From Struthio camelus (taxonomy: Eukaryota; Chordata; Aves; Struthioniformes; Struthionidae): 64,000 nucleotides of DNA. The stretch is taken from NCBI RefSeq assembly GCF_040807025.1, contig NC_090964.1, positions 7,371,214 through 7,435,213 of the forward strand, read 5' to 3'. The notes beneath the pieces were generated by a model that had not been told where the DNA came from, did not search any database, and was given only the letters and a program-made list of their open reading frames with translations. A program made the translations under genes and the position numbers. Shown here one piece after another: positions 1-10,412 of the stretch (position 1 is the stretch's first letter; each line of letters starts with the position of its first letter).

Positions 1-508
1 AACAGCGCAGAACAGCACAGCACGGAGCAGCTGGCTAGAGGAGCGCAGCCCAGACTCCCGCGCTCAGATCCTCACCACTTTGGAGATACCCTTTTGCTTG
101 CCTTTATCCTGAATTCTTTGGCATTTCTATTGCCATGAATAAATGTCATGGTAAGGCCACCGCATAGCTGCAGAGCCTTTGACTGAGGATCAGTAGTCTG
201 CACACACAACACAGCCGGACTTGTTGTGTCTTTCCTTTTCCTCCCACACACTTACTGCACCAGACATACGTTTTCCTTTGGCTTCTGATGGCATTTTGCA
301 AACACCCTCCCTCTGCCATCGTTGCTTTACTTTAAGACACGATGGCCAAAAAGCTGTCAGCTCAGGCCTGGATAAAGATCAGAGATGGCTGCACAGCCTG
401 CCCAGGCAAAGGGCTCTGAACCCAGCAGAAACCGGCCCATCACCTTGAACAGAAGCAGATGAGGAAGGCGCAGGGCGTGTACACACCAAACTGCATCCCA
501 TAACATAC
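1..508 (-). other. LDLRAP1: LDLRAP1 intron 3 (partial)
   Basis: This is the start of the intron after exon 3, with donor GTATGT at 508. I see no exon in the remaining bases and no recognisable repeat. The next LDLRAP1 exon, which in the family begins with the residues ISYCTADK, is not present, so the intron continues off the window. Confidence 0.8.
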
Positions 509-621
509 CTGTATATGGAGATGTTTTCTATCAGCTCGTTGGTTCCGCTATCATTTAACACGATCCCTCTGGGAGAGACTTTCAGAGTAACTTTCTGCAG
601 CTTCTTTCCACTTGCTTTAGC
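509..621 (-). CDS. LDLRAP1: LDLRAP1 coding exon 3 (PTB domain continued)
   Basis: The exon encodes residues 77-113, starting AKASGKKLQKVTLKVSPRG and ending ENISIY, plus two bases (AG) of an Arg codon. It continues the PTB helix and the next beta strands (KVTLKVSPRGIVL and ELIENISIYR), which form part of the peptide-binding sheet. The acceptor is CCAAAG|GCTAAAG, with the exon starting at 621. The donor is TACAG|GTATGT, with the intron starting at 508. The 113-nt length leaves phase 2, so the next exon, beyond the left edge, must begin with one base finishing Arg114. The NDSGTNE segment differs from the human residues I recall, in a loop where variation is tolerated. Confidence 0.96.
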
Positions 622-2441
622 CTTTGGAAGGAAAAGAGGGAGGAGGAAAGTTATAGGCTTTAACATCGTTACATCCAAAGCAGCAGAGCAGAGCAGTTAC
701 ACTAGATATGTACTACCTAATAGACATATTAATAGCACTCATTAATACTAGACTGAATTTACTACCAGGTGTGATAAGGCACTTGCTAAAACTTTACCTT
801 CCCTGAAGCAGTGATTTATGCTGGCATTAGCAAGATAAGGACACGCATCCTCCAGCCCCTGCAACATGTAGGTACTTCACATCTAGCACCTCCACAAAGA
901 AGATTTCACCTGGCGATCAGCCCAAGGAAGAAGCTGGTCTGGCCAGGCTGTGCAAGGCCATCACTGTTTGGTGAAACACTGCAGAGTTTTGTCTTTAAGA
1001 CCAGAGCAAATTCACCCCCCACCAAGGGAGCCATGTGGTGAGCAGGACGGTCCCACAGGATGTGGTTTCACGGAGCAGCTGGCTTTCAGCTCCTGCCTCA
1101 GCCCTGCACAGGGGTGTGCATCTTCCCCTGGCACCTCTCTCACCCGGCCGTGTCTGAGAGAGAAAACCTACAGCTGGGAGAGCTCTGCAGCAGCTCATCT
1201 ACATCTGAGCTCTAAGCCCTCTGGTTCACAGCACCTCACATGAGCCCACAAATCCCAAGGACAGCAGTCCGTGCTGGTTTGCAGGCTCACAGGGCAGTCT
1301 GACCTGTCCGGTTGACAGCTACGTGTCAACCATGTCTTGCCAAGACAGTGGGGCAAAAGAGGTGATGGGTGAATCCCCTACAGACAGACAGTTCTGCAGA
1401 ATCACCCCTCTCTAATTTTTCAGCCTCTGGCACAAGTCCCTTAAAAGCTGGAATAGCTACTTGAAGACCGTAGATCTGGATCCTCAGTCCTGCTCCCCTG
1501 GAGCTCACTTGAGCAGCCCCCAGCTCGGCCAATGGTCTGTCCTGCCTCTCTGAGGCTGGTGTTTATTTAAAGGCTCCATTCTCGGTCGTTCAGAGCAGAC
1601 ACGAAGGGCTCTGCCAGCAGCTCCTGTTTCACGCAAGCCGCTCTCCTCCCAACTAGCTGAGCATGTGCCAGGAAAGGATCCTTCATTACCCAGCGCAGTT
1701 CGCCACCCCATTGAGTTTTATGATAGTTAACTGTACAATTGGGTCTCTGCCTCATTCAGTTTTATAAGGGTTTAAAGAAGCATTAATTTTACTTGGAGAG
1801 CCGGCGAACAAGGGCTCCAGGGAGGCCCCGTGTCGGAGGATGGCTGCCGATCAGTCCCTCTTGCATCAGAAGTTACGGCAGGGCTGGTGGCTATATTGGC
1901 TGGGAACTGAAGCAAACTCTCCTAGTCCCTTCTCCTCTTAACCCTCCAAATACCAGGAAGAAAAAAGCTAAAAACACAAGCCAGGGCATGAGCCCAGGAC
2001 TCAGTCATGCGCTGGCAGTACTCAAAACACTGCTACTGTTCTGCATGTGGAGAGACGGCCAAAGGGGAGGCTGATTGCTCCAGGTCAGATGCTGCTTCCA
2101 GGGTCACACCAGCTTATCAAGCGCAGCCACAGCTCAGACATGTAATATCAACCTTCCGCAGCCTGACCCATCGGATGGCCTAGGGCAGTCCCTATGACTG
2201 TCTGCATTTCTATCCGTACTGCCAGCTGCTGCGAAGGGGCCCTGCTCACCTCTGAAAGGGCCAGACCCGCAATCCTCATGCCCTTCCCCCCCCGGACTGC
2301 AGACAGAAAGCATTTCCTCCAGTCCTACAGCTTTAAAAATTGTCACTGCTGACAGACGTGTTTGAACAGGACAAGACACGGCTCTACTCTGCGAAGCATC
2401 CCTGGATGCTCTGGGACTAGCAGCCCAGCACGGATACTCAC
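622..2441 (-). other. LDLRAP1: LDLRAP1 intron 2
   Basis: This 1,820-nt intron lies between exons 2 and 3, with donor GTGAGT at 2441 and acceptor AG at 622-623. The sequence is unique-looking and moderately GC-rich. I saw no repeat, RNA gene or further exon. The open frames across it have no family resemblance. Confidence 0.85.
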
Positions 2442-2584
2442 CGTGGCTACGATCCTTTTGACAGCAGCAGCGGAGAGCTCCTCTCCCTTGGGTTGCTCCA
2501 CCAGCGTCATGCCCATGTACTTGAGCCTGAAGAGCATCCCCTCCAGCAGTGTCTCGCGGGTATCGGTCCAGTTCTCCGGGAGCT
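2442..2584 (-). CDS. LDLRAP1: LDLRAP1 coding exon 2 (start of PTB domain)
   Basis: The exon completes Lys29 (A|AG) and encodes residues 30-76, starting LPENWTDTRETLLEGM and ending VKRIVAT. It holds the first beta strand of the PTB fold (MLFRLKYMGMTLVEQ) and the following helix (EELSAAAVKRIVA). In the family the strand carries the Y-[LM]-G signature, seen here as KYMG. The acceptor is TTTAG|AGCTC, with the exon starting at 2584. The donor is ACG|GTGAGT, with the intron starting at 2441. The 143-nt length fits the flanking phases exactly. Compared with my memory of the human protein, only conservative or single changes are evident (SLKYLG to RLKYMG). Confidence 0.97.
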
Positions 2585-4839
2585 CTAAAGAGGCAACAAA
2601 GAAGATCTTGGATTTTCAAATGCACAAGGATTCCCCCTTCAAGCCCCTAGAAAGTGTCTCCACACATGCTTTGGGTGATGCTCCATCACAGAGCCGCATG
2701 TTCACCAGCAGGGAGATCCAGAGGCCACAGTGTTCAAGGGAGTGTTTAGAGCATGACCAGGGAGGTATTTTAGCTGCTGCCTGCTCCCCCAGCCACCGAG
2801 ACCAGGATTTAGCACGAGAGAGACAGAGGGGCTTGCGGCAGCCACGCGAGGCTACCAGCCCACGCGCAGGTACCTGGGTACTGGGAGGCACTGCAGCCTC
2901 TGCCGAGCACGGGCCAAGCTCCCTCGCAGCAGCTCGTCTATGCTGTGGGCCCTTCCTCTGCGGGAGCTGATGGATTTCAAGCTCCCTCCCACACTGGCCT
3001 GTTGCCACCACATCCAAGAAAAGCCTTCAGAGGAGTTTGCAAGGGAGGTGAATACCTGCCCTTCGCTTCCCAGCCCCGATGCCTGTCTTCACCCTGCTGT
3101 TGTGCAATGGCCCACGGGGAACTGGGGTTGGCATTCAGGTTACAGCGCTCAGCTTCGCCGCAGAAGCACCCGCCGTGCACCAGCCGGGCCGGAGGCACCT
3201 TTCCAACCCAGAGGCCAGGGCAGATCTGCTTGGCAGGATGTGGGCAGACAAGCAAGCTCTGCCTGTGCCCTGAGCTGGTGCGATCTGGACCGGCTCCCCG
3301 TTGCAGCTGCACATCCGGTTTAGTACGGGCCGGAGCCAACTCGGAGCGTCCCAGCTTTGGAGAGGGCTGGTGGTTGGCTGAGGACCCAGGGATCTGCAGC
3401 GTTCATACCTAAAGAGAGTCTTGCTTTAAGGCAATGGCACCGAGCTGCGTGCAAGACGGTAGCTTGGGGGCTGGAGCGTCCAGACGCACAGCCCTCCAGC
3501 AACCCTGCGGCACCCGCTCAGTTTGACTGTCCCTTCTCCCTCCACCACGCCAAGGATGCTCCTGTCCCGGGAGCTTCTGCTGCCTCCGAGCGATCTGGGC
3601 CAGGAGGCACTGAGCCAGCTCGACAGCGGACGGTCCAAACTGAGCATCTTCCTGCAAAACCACAGCTGCTCTCGGACAGCAGCATCCCAGGAGGGGCAGG
3701 GCTAGGGACGCCTGGCAGAGCGCGACTGCAGCCCGTTGGGCTCAGCGCAGGGAGAAGAGCCTGTCGGGGAAGCCCCAGTGACTAAGTGTCGCAGCCAAGG
3801 CAGGAGGAGACGTAAGCCATAAACTTCAGCACCACTCCCAGCGTTGGGTGTGGGTGCCGAGAGGCAAACGGTGAAGGCAAACACGGCACCGGCTAAAGTC
3901 TAAGGAACAGAAACCAGGTGGGAGCGGTCTCTCCTGCGAGACAAGCATTTACTCGAGGGCAGCGGCTGGCCAGGGCTGCGGATCAGAGGATGCCTCTGGA
4001 AAAGAGGTTTGGGGATAAAGTGCTGCAAACGGAGCTTCCCGCTCTGCTGGGGGAAGAGCTGTCTGGCTGCGGCAGGGGAGGCAGCAAGGCTGCGCGGAAA
4101 ACTGGTTACAGCAGTGACGCCGACCGAGGAGACCGCACGGCTCCGCGCTGGGGACACCACCTCACCCGTGTCACCCTCTGCCCCTTCTGTATCAGAGGAA
4201 AAAGCTACAGAGCTCGGAGACGTGCCGGCAGGAAGAAGCTTGGTAGAAGGTCTCTGTTCACCAAAGCTGTCATGAATTCCCTGGGGAGCCGGATTTGGGA
4301 GCGCACTGGACGCTAGGCAGTGTAAGCAGGTATGGTGGTGAACTTCACCTGGTTTATAGGGTATAACCAAGTGGCTGAGGGATTCAGAGGGGAAGTAACA
4401 GCCAAAACAAGCTGGGTGGCAAGCAACGAAGGAAGCCAAAAGTACCGCTATTTTATAGTGCCAGGATTTACGTTAGCACCCCACTGCGATGAACAGCAAA
4501 GGGCAGAAGCAAACCATCCCAACAGAGGCAGGCAGAAACAACCCCACACGTGCAGAGCCAGACCAGACCCCCCTGGAGCACCTTCATCACCACGAGTTCA
4601 GTGCCTCTCCCCCCACATTACATCTCTCTGCAAACAACTCAGGTTTCACCCAAATCTGCCTGCTCGCTTTGCATCCAACCCACGCCAGCCGGTCACAACA
4701 GGCTGCCTGGAGAGAGAAAGGGAAACCACGCAGCAGGTCCCTCCAGGCCTCAGGAGACCTTGCGCTGGGAAGAGACGGGCGCAGTGCCGTCAGCGTAGCC
4801 AGAACAGATCCTTTTAGGAGCAGGAGGGTCTCCTCTAAT

Positions 4840-6200
4840 TCCTGCTCAGCACACGAACGCCGCAGTCTCGCCCACGTCCCCGCAGAGCTCGGCCAGCCTC
4901 AGACGTGCCCTCCGGCGGTGCTCTGCCGGGAGGCGCGCCAGCCCCGCCGCTCTGCCCACCTGCTCCGCGCCGAGGAGCGGCCGGGCAGCGGCAGCCCTCG
5001 CTCCCGTTCGGGGAGAGCAGCCCCCGGGGCTGCCGCAGGCGTCGCCGTGCCCAGCGGCTACGAGGGGGGCCGCGAGCCGATCTGGAAGCCCCACAGGGCA
5101 CGCGGAAAGGAGCCCAAGCGAGGGGGGAATGGTTTGCAGCACAGCGGGAGCACGGAGCCGCCCGGCACAGGGACCCCTCTGCCACGACCGGCTGGGCTGC
5201 CGGTTTGCAAAACCCAGCAGGCCAGCGGCAAGGCCATATGGTCCCCATCGCCCAGACGCCACGGAGATGCGCCGGCACAGCTCCAGGGCACCGGGAACGC
5301 AGGGACCAGCCCGCTGCACCCAGCTCCTCGCCTCGTCCGTCTCGCAGCACGCCGCCGGGGTCGCGCACTCCCCGGGAGCGCTCCAGCGCCGGGGACTGCG
5401 CCGGAAACGGGATCTGTAGTCACCAGTGGGACGTGCAGCCTTGGGCCAGTCTGATGGCTTCACAGGGCCCTCGGGGTGCTGGCGCTTCAGCTCGGCCCAG
5501 ACCTGCCGCTGCGGGAAGCTCCCCCAGCCAACGCGACAGAGGAAAGCAGCTTTTTGCTTGGCCAGCACGAGTCTTAAAAGCGACACTCGCCGGCGCTGCA
5601 GCGATGTGCAAACGCACACACAAAAAGGCCGTGCTGACGACCTGCTCCCGGAGCTCAGCAGCAAACCAAGGGCGCACGAGATGCTCCGCTTAACTCGCGC
5701 TCTCTCTGGAAACAAACAGTGCCAACAAGACCTTGGTTTTCTCAGAAGTCAAGGGCGCCGCTGATGCCCTGCCACCCCTTAGCAGCCGGAGCCAGGCGAG
5801 CGGGCTGGGGCGGAGGGACGGGTGCACGCTGCGGCTGGGCAGCTCCCTGCCCCTCGCACCACCGCCCGCCCCGGCGGCCAGGCCCCAGGGTCCCGCAGCG
5901 CTTTCTGCCTTCGAAACCTTTTGCAGGCATTTGAGGCAGCGTAGATAAGAGAAGCGAGAGCTAGGCTCCCCTCTCGCTCTGCCACCGACTTCCCCCCCTG
6001 CGGCTTTGCAGAGCGGCTCCGCGCGAGTCAGGCAAACAGGGCTGCAGCCCGGCGCCCCGCCGCGGGACAGCCCTGCCTGCCGGCGGGAACGCGCCTCCCG
6101 GCCGGCGCTCCCCTCCCTCCGCGCTGCGCCGAGGGCAGCGAGGCCTTCGGCCAGCCCGCGCTCACGGCACGGTTTTCCCTCGGGCAGCCTCCACGCTTCG
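4840..6200. promoter_or_regulatory. CpG-rich block inside LDLRAP1 intron 1
   Basis: CpG dinucleotides are frequent from about 4,840 to 6,200, for instance around 4,920-5,060 and 6,020-6,180, unlike the CpG-poor DNA of the intergenic region. GC-box-like motifs such as GGGGCGGAGGG (about 5,810) are present. It could be an alternative promoter or an intragenic CpG island. I see no TATA box and no coding exon in it. Long open frames across it reflect GC-rich composition. Confidence 0.6.
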
Positions 6201-9200
6201 GCTGCTGATCAAACCACCGGAGAGGGAAATGCAAAACCTCCCTTCCACATCCTCCTGTTACTGCCCTGATGTTATACGAAGGGGAGGACGCTTGCTTGGC
6301 ACGACCGATAGCTCCACGGCTCCTCACCTTTAGTCGCAATGTATGCACCACCCCTAAGAGATTCAGGACGAGTAACCAGGCTTAAGGCCTTCTCAGCAGT
6401 TTAAGACACCAGACTTCGGATACAAACACTCATCTTCGGCCACGATAGGGCTCCAAAATGTGAGCCCTCCCTCCTCCCAGACGCCAGCGCTGGCAAAAAC
6501 AGAGTTGGGCCTCGCTGCGCTGCACCAGCCAGCTGGGAATTGCTGGTGGGACTTTCTCCTTGACAAACGCCCGCTGCAGCACGCAGCTTCCACGGGGGTG
6601 GCCGGAAGGAGCGGGGCAGCCCCAAGAGCAGCCCCCAAAAGCGGGAGCGGGGACCCCCACACGTGCCCAGGGCTGACGCCAGGCAGGAGCCTTGCCGAGG
6701 ACGGCGATCCTTCAAGCGCACAGCGCTCAGCTGCAAAGCCCGGGCGCGACGGCTCCGGGCCGCGGCGAGGCCCCGGGCGCAGACAGCTCGCGCTGGGATG
6801 GGATGGAAACACTGGTGGTTTCAGTTCAGCCACTGAAGTGCTTTCAGAAAGGAAGAAGCACTCGGGGCCATGAAGAGGCAAGTGTCGGGACTCCCTAAAC
6901 GACGAGTGAGCAACCCAGGCGCCCGCAGCACCCAGGGCAGCAGCACACCCGGGTGCCGAGCGTCCAGGACTCCTTTCTCGCGCTCCTGCACCTCGGAGCC
7001 AGGCTGGGGGTTCGTCACAGCCCTGCCACCCAAGGTCGGCGCCTGTCTGAGGACCCCGAGCATCCCCGGAGCTGAGCAGCATGTTTCTGCTCGCAGCAAA
7101 TGCCAGTTTAGCCAAGGGAGGGGAAGGGCGAGAGCGTCAGAGCTCGCCACCAAACGTGAGATGGCAGGAAACCACAGGTCTGTTCAGATTGGAGCCTTCT
7201 GGCTCAAAACCTGTAAACAGGGACAAGGAGCTTAGCATAGATACTCCTCCACACATCCTGTTCTATATGATTTAGCACTACTTTATCCATCTTCAGCTAA
7301 CGTAAGCAAATGCATTTAGGTTTCCCCTTAGCTAAGTACGCACTTAGGCCAGTTACGCATTTAGCAGGTCTTTCCCGGGCAAAGCGGTCATGTGCAGCGT
7401 TTTGCAAAGCAGATGCCTGTCCCAGCTGACAATTCGGCCTGCTCGTCATTCAGATCCACTCAGCAGGCAGCAACGCTCATGCAACTCGCAGGCCTGTTTG
7501 CAACATCGCATAATAGCGGGCTCAGAAGGGTTTCCAGCCCGAAACCACAAGCAGCTTTGCTTTCTAGTTACTGAGAGCCATATCTGTAAATAAGTCCCAT
7601 GAGGCCACTTTCTGAATGCACTTCTCCAAGTCCCAGCCCAGCACCAAACTTTTATAGCAATGGAGTCGGGCTCGGGAGTCCTCGGTGAAGCCCCAGTGCT
7701 GCCGTCCAGCGCTCTAGGATTTCAGATCCCACAGCTACTGGCCTCCTAATCCTTACAAAAAGGCACAAAGATCCAGGGTAAATCTCATCAGGAGATTAGT
7801 AAAATCAAGAAGTTTGATCCTGCCTCTGGGCAGCAAGTTTCCAGGCACAGGCGTCTTCCGCCTGGCGCAGCAGCAGCTGCCAGGTACCTACCCGGAGCCG
7901 GGCTGTAATGCTTTTGCAAGCTGCCAGAGTATTCAGAGCTTGTCACGTCCTCTCAGCAACTTCACTGCTCTTTGGAGCACCTAAAATGCCATTCCAGCCC
8001 ACCATCCTGTCTGCAACAGGTGGCTCATACCGCAGGCACGGTTTTAGGCCTCCGTTTCCCCCCCTGCTCTTTACGTTATAGTGCAAAACTCTGCAGGGAG
8101 GACTGCACCGACTGGGGGGAAATGGCAGCAGAGCACCGCGCCGCCGCTCGCCAGCCCTGCAGCAGGAAGTAGCGGCTCTCTGAAAATGCCAGGGCCGGTC
8201 CCTGCTTCCCGCAGGCAGGGCCGAGCGCGGGTGAAGGAGACGAAGGAGCAGCTGGAGAGCCTGGGGCCGCACCGAGCTGTGGGTCTGTCCTGGGGAGCAA
8301 GAACCCGTCCAGGGACGCAGAGCAGAGCTGGGGGGACTGGGGTGCAGAGCGAGGCAGGAAGGCCAGATTAGAGGGACGAGGCGAGAGCTACTGGGGGGTG
8401 AAATCACTTTTCTCCCAGCTCTCACGAATGATGAAGCAGAAAGTGCCAGGGAACCGTTGGCACTGCAAATTACAGTAATTGTCCAAAGCCCCTAAAGAAT
8501 GTAATACCAGGTTTGACAGGAGCAACCAATTTAGATGCAAACCCTCTCAGGCATGGAAAGAATTGCATTGTATCCTGCGTGCAACGCTGAGAAAGTTGCA
8601 TGTGTCTGGGCCAACTAATAAGAGGAAAATTGCAGACAACCATGGACGGGACTGTCTGGACACAGCGCGGACAAAGGGGTGGGAAGGGAGGCTGCAATTC
8701 CATGCCCGGACGCAACCTCTTCTACAAGTCCTGTGTCCTTGGTGCTACCAGAGCAAAAGCCAGCCTGGGCTCTTCCTCCCCTCCAGCCGGGCTTGTCCCA
8801 AACCACAGCAAGAAAATGCTTGGCAAGAGCCGAGAGCTGAGCGGCTAGTCACCCCGGCACGCACACGCGCGCTATCACATGCTAGAGCAAGCAGTGGAAT
8901 GAGGCCAGAAAATGCCTGCCAGGCAATTTGCACTCCATCCCTCTCGCTCTCAGTACCTGGCTCCTTTGGATTCTCCCTCCTGCCTGAGAGGCAAGAAAAC
9001 AAAAATAAAAAAAATAGCAGAGACCAGGGCAGGAACGCACCTCCAGCCAGCAAAGTCAGGAGAAAGAGCCGGGTGTATACAAAGGGGCTGCTTTGAGGAT
9101 GGAGATGGAAAACATCCATCAACCCAAATCCCCCAAAACACCCCAGCCCCACAGGAGCGCTCTGCCCTGCAGCGGCAGCCCGGGACACCTTTGCAGGTGA

Positions 9201-9439
9201 ACAAAGGCAGTTTGGCTCCCACAACGCCCCATGTCCCCCCGGCAGCGGGGTCCCTGTAACCGGGGCCCCTCTCCCCACCGCGGGACCCTGCCTGGGCTGA
9301 CACCTGCCCCTTCCCGCAGGCCGACCTGCCCGAGCCGTCCCGCTGCGGGAGCAAACCTGCATCGGAGGGGCACAGCGCGAGGGCCCCCACAGCCTGGAGG
9401 GGCAGGGGCACGGCCCCCTCCGCCCGGGTGCCCGCAGTG

Positions 9440-9950
9440 CAGGGGGGATAGGGGGTGCAATGGGGGGGGGCAAGACGGGGTAAAGCTGGAGAGGAGAGGG
9501 AGCTGCAGAAAGAGGGGAAAAAGGCATAAAGCAGGGGACGACATGGGGGAGCAAGAGGGGTAAAGCGAAAGAGGAGTAAAGCAAAAGGGGGGTGCAAAGG
9601 AGAGGAAAAGGAAGTGCGAGGGGGGAGACTGGATAAAGCAGAGGACAAAAAGTGGGTGCAGGAGGGAGAGTTTGGATGTGCAAAGCGAGGGGACTAGATG
9701 GAGTGAAGCAGGAGAAAAAAAGTGGCTGCAAGAGGGAGAAAATGGAAGTGCAAGAGGGGATTGAAGGCGGGGGATAAAGCGGGGGAGAAAAACGGAGTGT
9801 GGGGCACAACAGGAGGGTGCAAGAGGGAGAAAAGGAGGGGTTAAAGCAGGGAAAGAAGGGTCCGCAAAGGTGGGGGGGGAGGAAAAGGGGGTTAAAGCAC
9901 AGGCCAAAGAGGTGGGCGGGGGGGAGAGGGGGCAAGGGGCGGCGGGAGCC
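9440..9950. repeat. Purine-rich degenerate minisatellite beside LDLRAP1 exon 1
   Basis: About 500 bp are almost entirely A/G on the plus strand, with recurring short words such as TAAAGC, GTGCAA and AGAGGGAGAAAA at irregular spacing of about 20-50 bp. It ends just inside intron 1, next to the exon 1 donor. On the LDLRAP1 RNA strand it is therefore C/U-rich. Such mirror-like polypurine tracts can form triplex DNA or C-rich folds. The units are too diverged for me to define one consensus by eye. Confidence 0.7.
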
Positions 9951-9954
9951 TCAC

Positions 9955-10039
9955 TCTTGTGGCGGCCGCCGGCCCAGGACGGCTTGGCGACGCTGGGGCT
10001 CCGCAGCAGGGCGCGGCCGGCCGACTTCAGCGCGTCCAT
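9955..10039 (-). CDS. LDLRAP1: LDLRAP1 coding exon 1 (N-terminus)
   Basis: This exon encodes the first 28 residues, beginning MDALKSAGRALLRSPS and ending at RHK, plus one base of codon 29. This is the characteristic ARH N-terminus ahead of the PTB domain. The ATG at 10037-10039 has G at -3 and G at +4, a strong Kozak context. I see no upstream ATG on this strand as far as about 10,200, although the same frame stays open upstream without an ATG and would encode a glycine-rich stretch. The donor reads AAGA|GTGAGG, with the intron starting at 9954. The exon lies inside a CpG island and is followed directly, in intron 1, by a C/T-rich tract on the transcribed-RNA strand. Confidence 0.96.
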
Positions 10040-10063
10040 CCCGCCGCCGCCGCCGCTCCGGGG

Positions 10064-10090
10064 CCCGGCCCGGCCCGGCCCGCCCGGCCC
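10064..10090 (-). promoter_or_regulatory. G-quadruplex candidate in LDLRAP1 5' leader
   Basis: Six GGG runs on the minus strand (10,064-66, 69-71, 74-76, 79-81, 83-85 and 88-90) are separated by loops of one or two bases. This exceeds the four-run G3N1-7 rule. It lies 25-51 nt upstream of the ATG and would be in the mRNA if transcription starts upstream of it. A CGG repeat sits between it and the start codon. Confidence 0.65.
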
Positions 10091-10207
10091 GGCGCGGCCC
10101 CCCAACTCCGCAAACTTTCCTGCCGGCGCTGCGCCGCCCTCGGCGAGGGATGATCGCGTGTGGGAAGGGGGAGGCGATAGCTATGTAAATCCTGCCGCTC
10201 AGGGCCG

Positions 10208-10214
10208 TGACGTC
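10208..10214. promoter_or_regulatory. CRE-like site TGACGTC
   Basis: The heptamer TGACGTC matches seven of eight bases of the palindromic CREB/ATF site. It lies about 170 bp upstream of the LDLRAP1 ATG inside the CpG island. This position is typical of functional CREs, but binding is inferred only. Confidence 0.4.
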
Positions 10215-10225
10215 CCGCCGCCGCC

Positions 10226-10412
10226 GCCGCCGCCCTGCCCGCTGCCCGGCCGCGGGACTCGAACCCGGGACCCCCCGGCCCGGCGCCGCCCTGCCCGGGA
10301 CTCGAACCCGGGACCCCCCCGGCCCGGCGCCGCCCTGCCCGGGACTCGAACCCGGGACCCCCCGAACGGCCCGGCCCGGCGCCGCCCTGCCCGGGACCGG
10401 GACCGCCGCTGG
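10226..10412. repeat. GC-rich 43-44-bp tandem repeat upstream of LDLRAP1
   Basis: Three good copies and one degenerate copy contain the segment GGGACTCGAACCC. It starts at 10,254, 10,297 and 10,341, with a fourth partial copy near 10,393 reading GGGACCGGG. The intervening part has the word CGGCGCCGCCCTGCCC. The core is nearly palindromic, flanked by CCCGGG on both sides. On the minus strand it reads GGGTTCGAGTCCC, which fits the Pol III B-box consensus. Confidence 0.85.

Larger units (their letters stand above)
2585..9954 (-). other. LDLRAP1: LDLRAP1 intron 1
   Basis: This 7,370-nt first intron has donor GTGAGG at 9954 and acceptor AG at 2585-2586. It contains a CpG-dense block at about 4.84-6.2 kb and a purine-rich (plus strand) tract at 9.44-9.95 kb, listed separately. 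The remaining sequence, 2.6-4.8 and 6.2-9.4 kb, is GC-rich and shows no exon or mobile element that I recognise. First introns commonly hold enhancers, and the CpG block is the natural candidate here. Confidence 0.85.
509..10039 (-). other. LDLRAP1: LDLRAP1 gene, 5' part (coding exons 1 to 3)
   Basis: This is the 5' part of the gene for low-density lipoprotein receptor adapter protein 1 (ARH). The protein is a cytosolic adaptor whose PTB domain binds the FxNPxY signal in the LDL receptor tail and whose C-terminal part binds clathrin and AP-2; loss causes autosomal recessive hypercholesterolaemia in humans. Three exons were recognised by near identity to the family: 9955-10039, 2442-2584 and 509-621. 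They splice in frame (85, 143 and 113 nt) with GT-AG junctions and give 113 residues plus two bases of codon 114. The rest of the PTB domain, the clathrin box and the AP-2 motif lie beyond position 1. Intron 1 is 7,370 nt and intron 2 is 1,820 nt. MACO1 lies upstream on the same strand, as in human. Confidence 0.96.

Noticed and set aside
4489-5454. 321-codon plus-strand open frame
   Set aside because: It lies in the CpG-rich block of LDLRAP1 intron 1, where stops are rare by composition. The translation is Arg/Pro/Gly-rich with no recognisable domain.
8745-10105. Long minus-strand open frames (up to 396 codons) rich in Pro, Ser and Leu
   Set aside because: They arise from the pyrimidine-rich complement of the purine tract, which seldom contains stop codons. 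Only the part at 9,955-10,039 is real coding sequence (LDLRAP1 exon 1).
10103-10105. Upstream in-frame non-ATG start extending LDLRAP1 by 22 glycine-rich codons
   Set aside because: It would need TTG initiation. The ATG at 10,037-10,039 has a strong Kozak context and matches the family N-terminus.
10254-10353. tRNA gene suggested by GGTTCGAGTCC on the minus strand
   Set aside because: There is no A box, acceptor stem or anticodon arm around any of the three copies. The motif is part of a tandem repeat.
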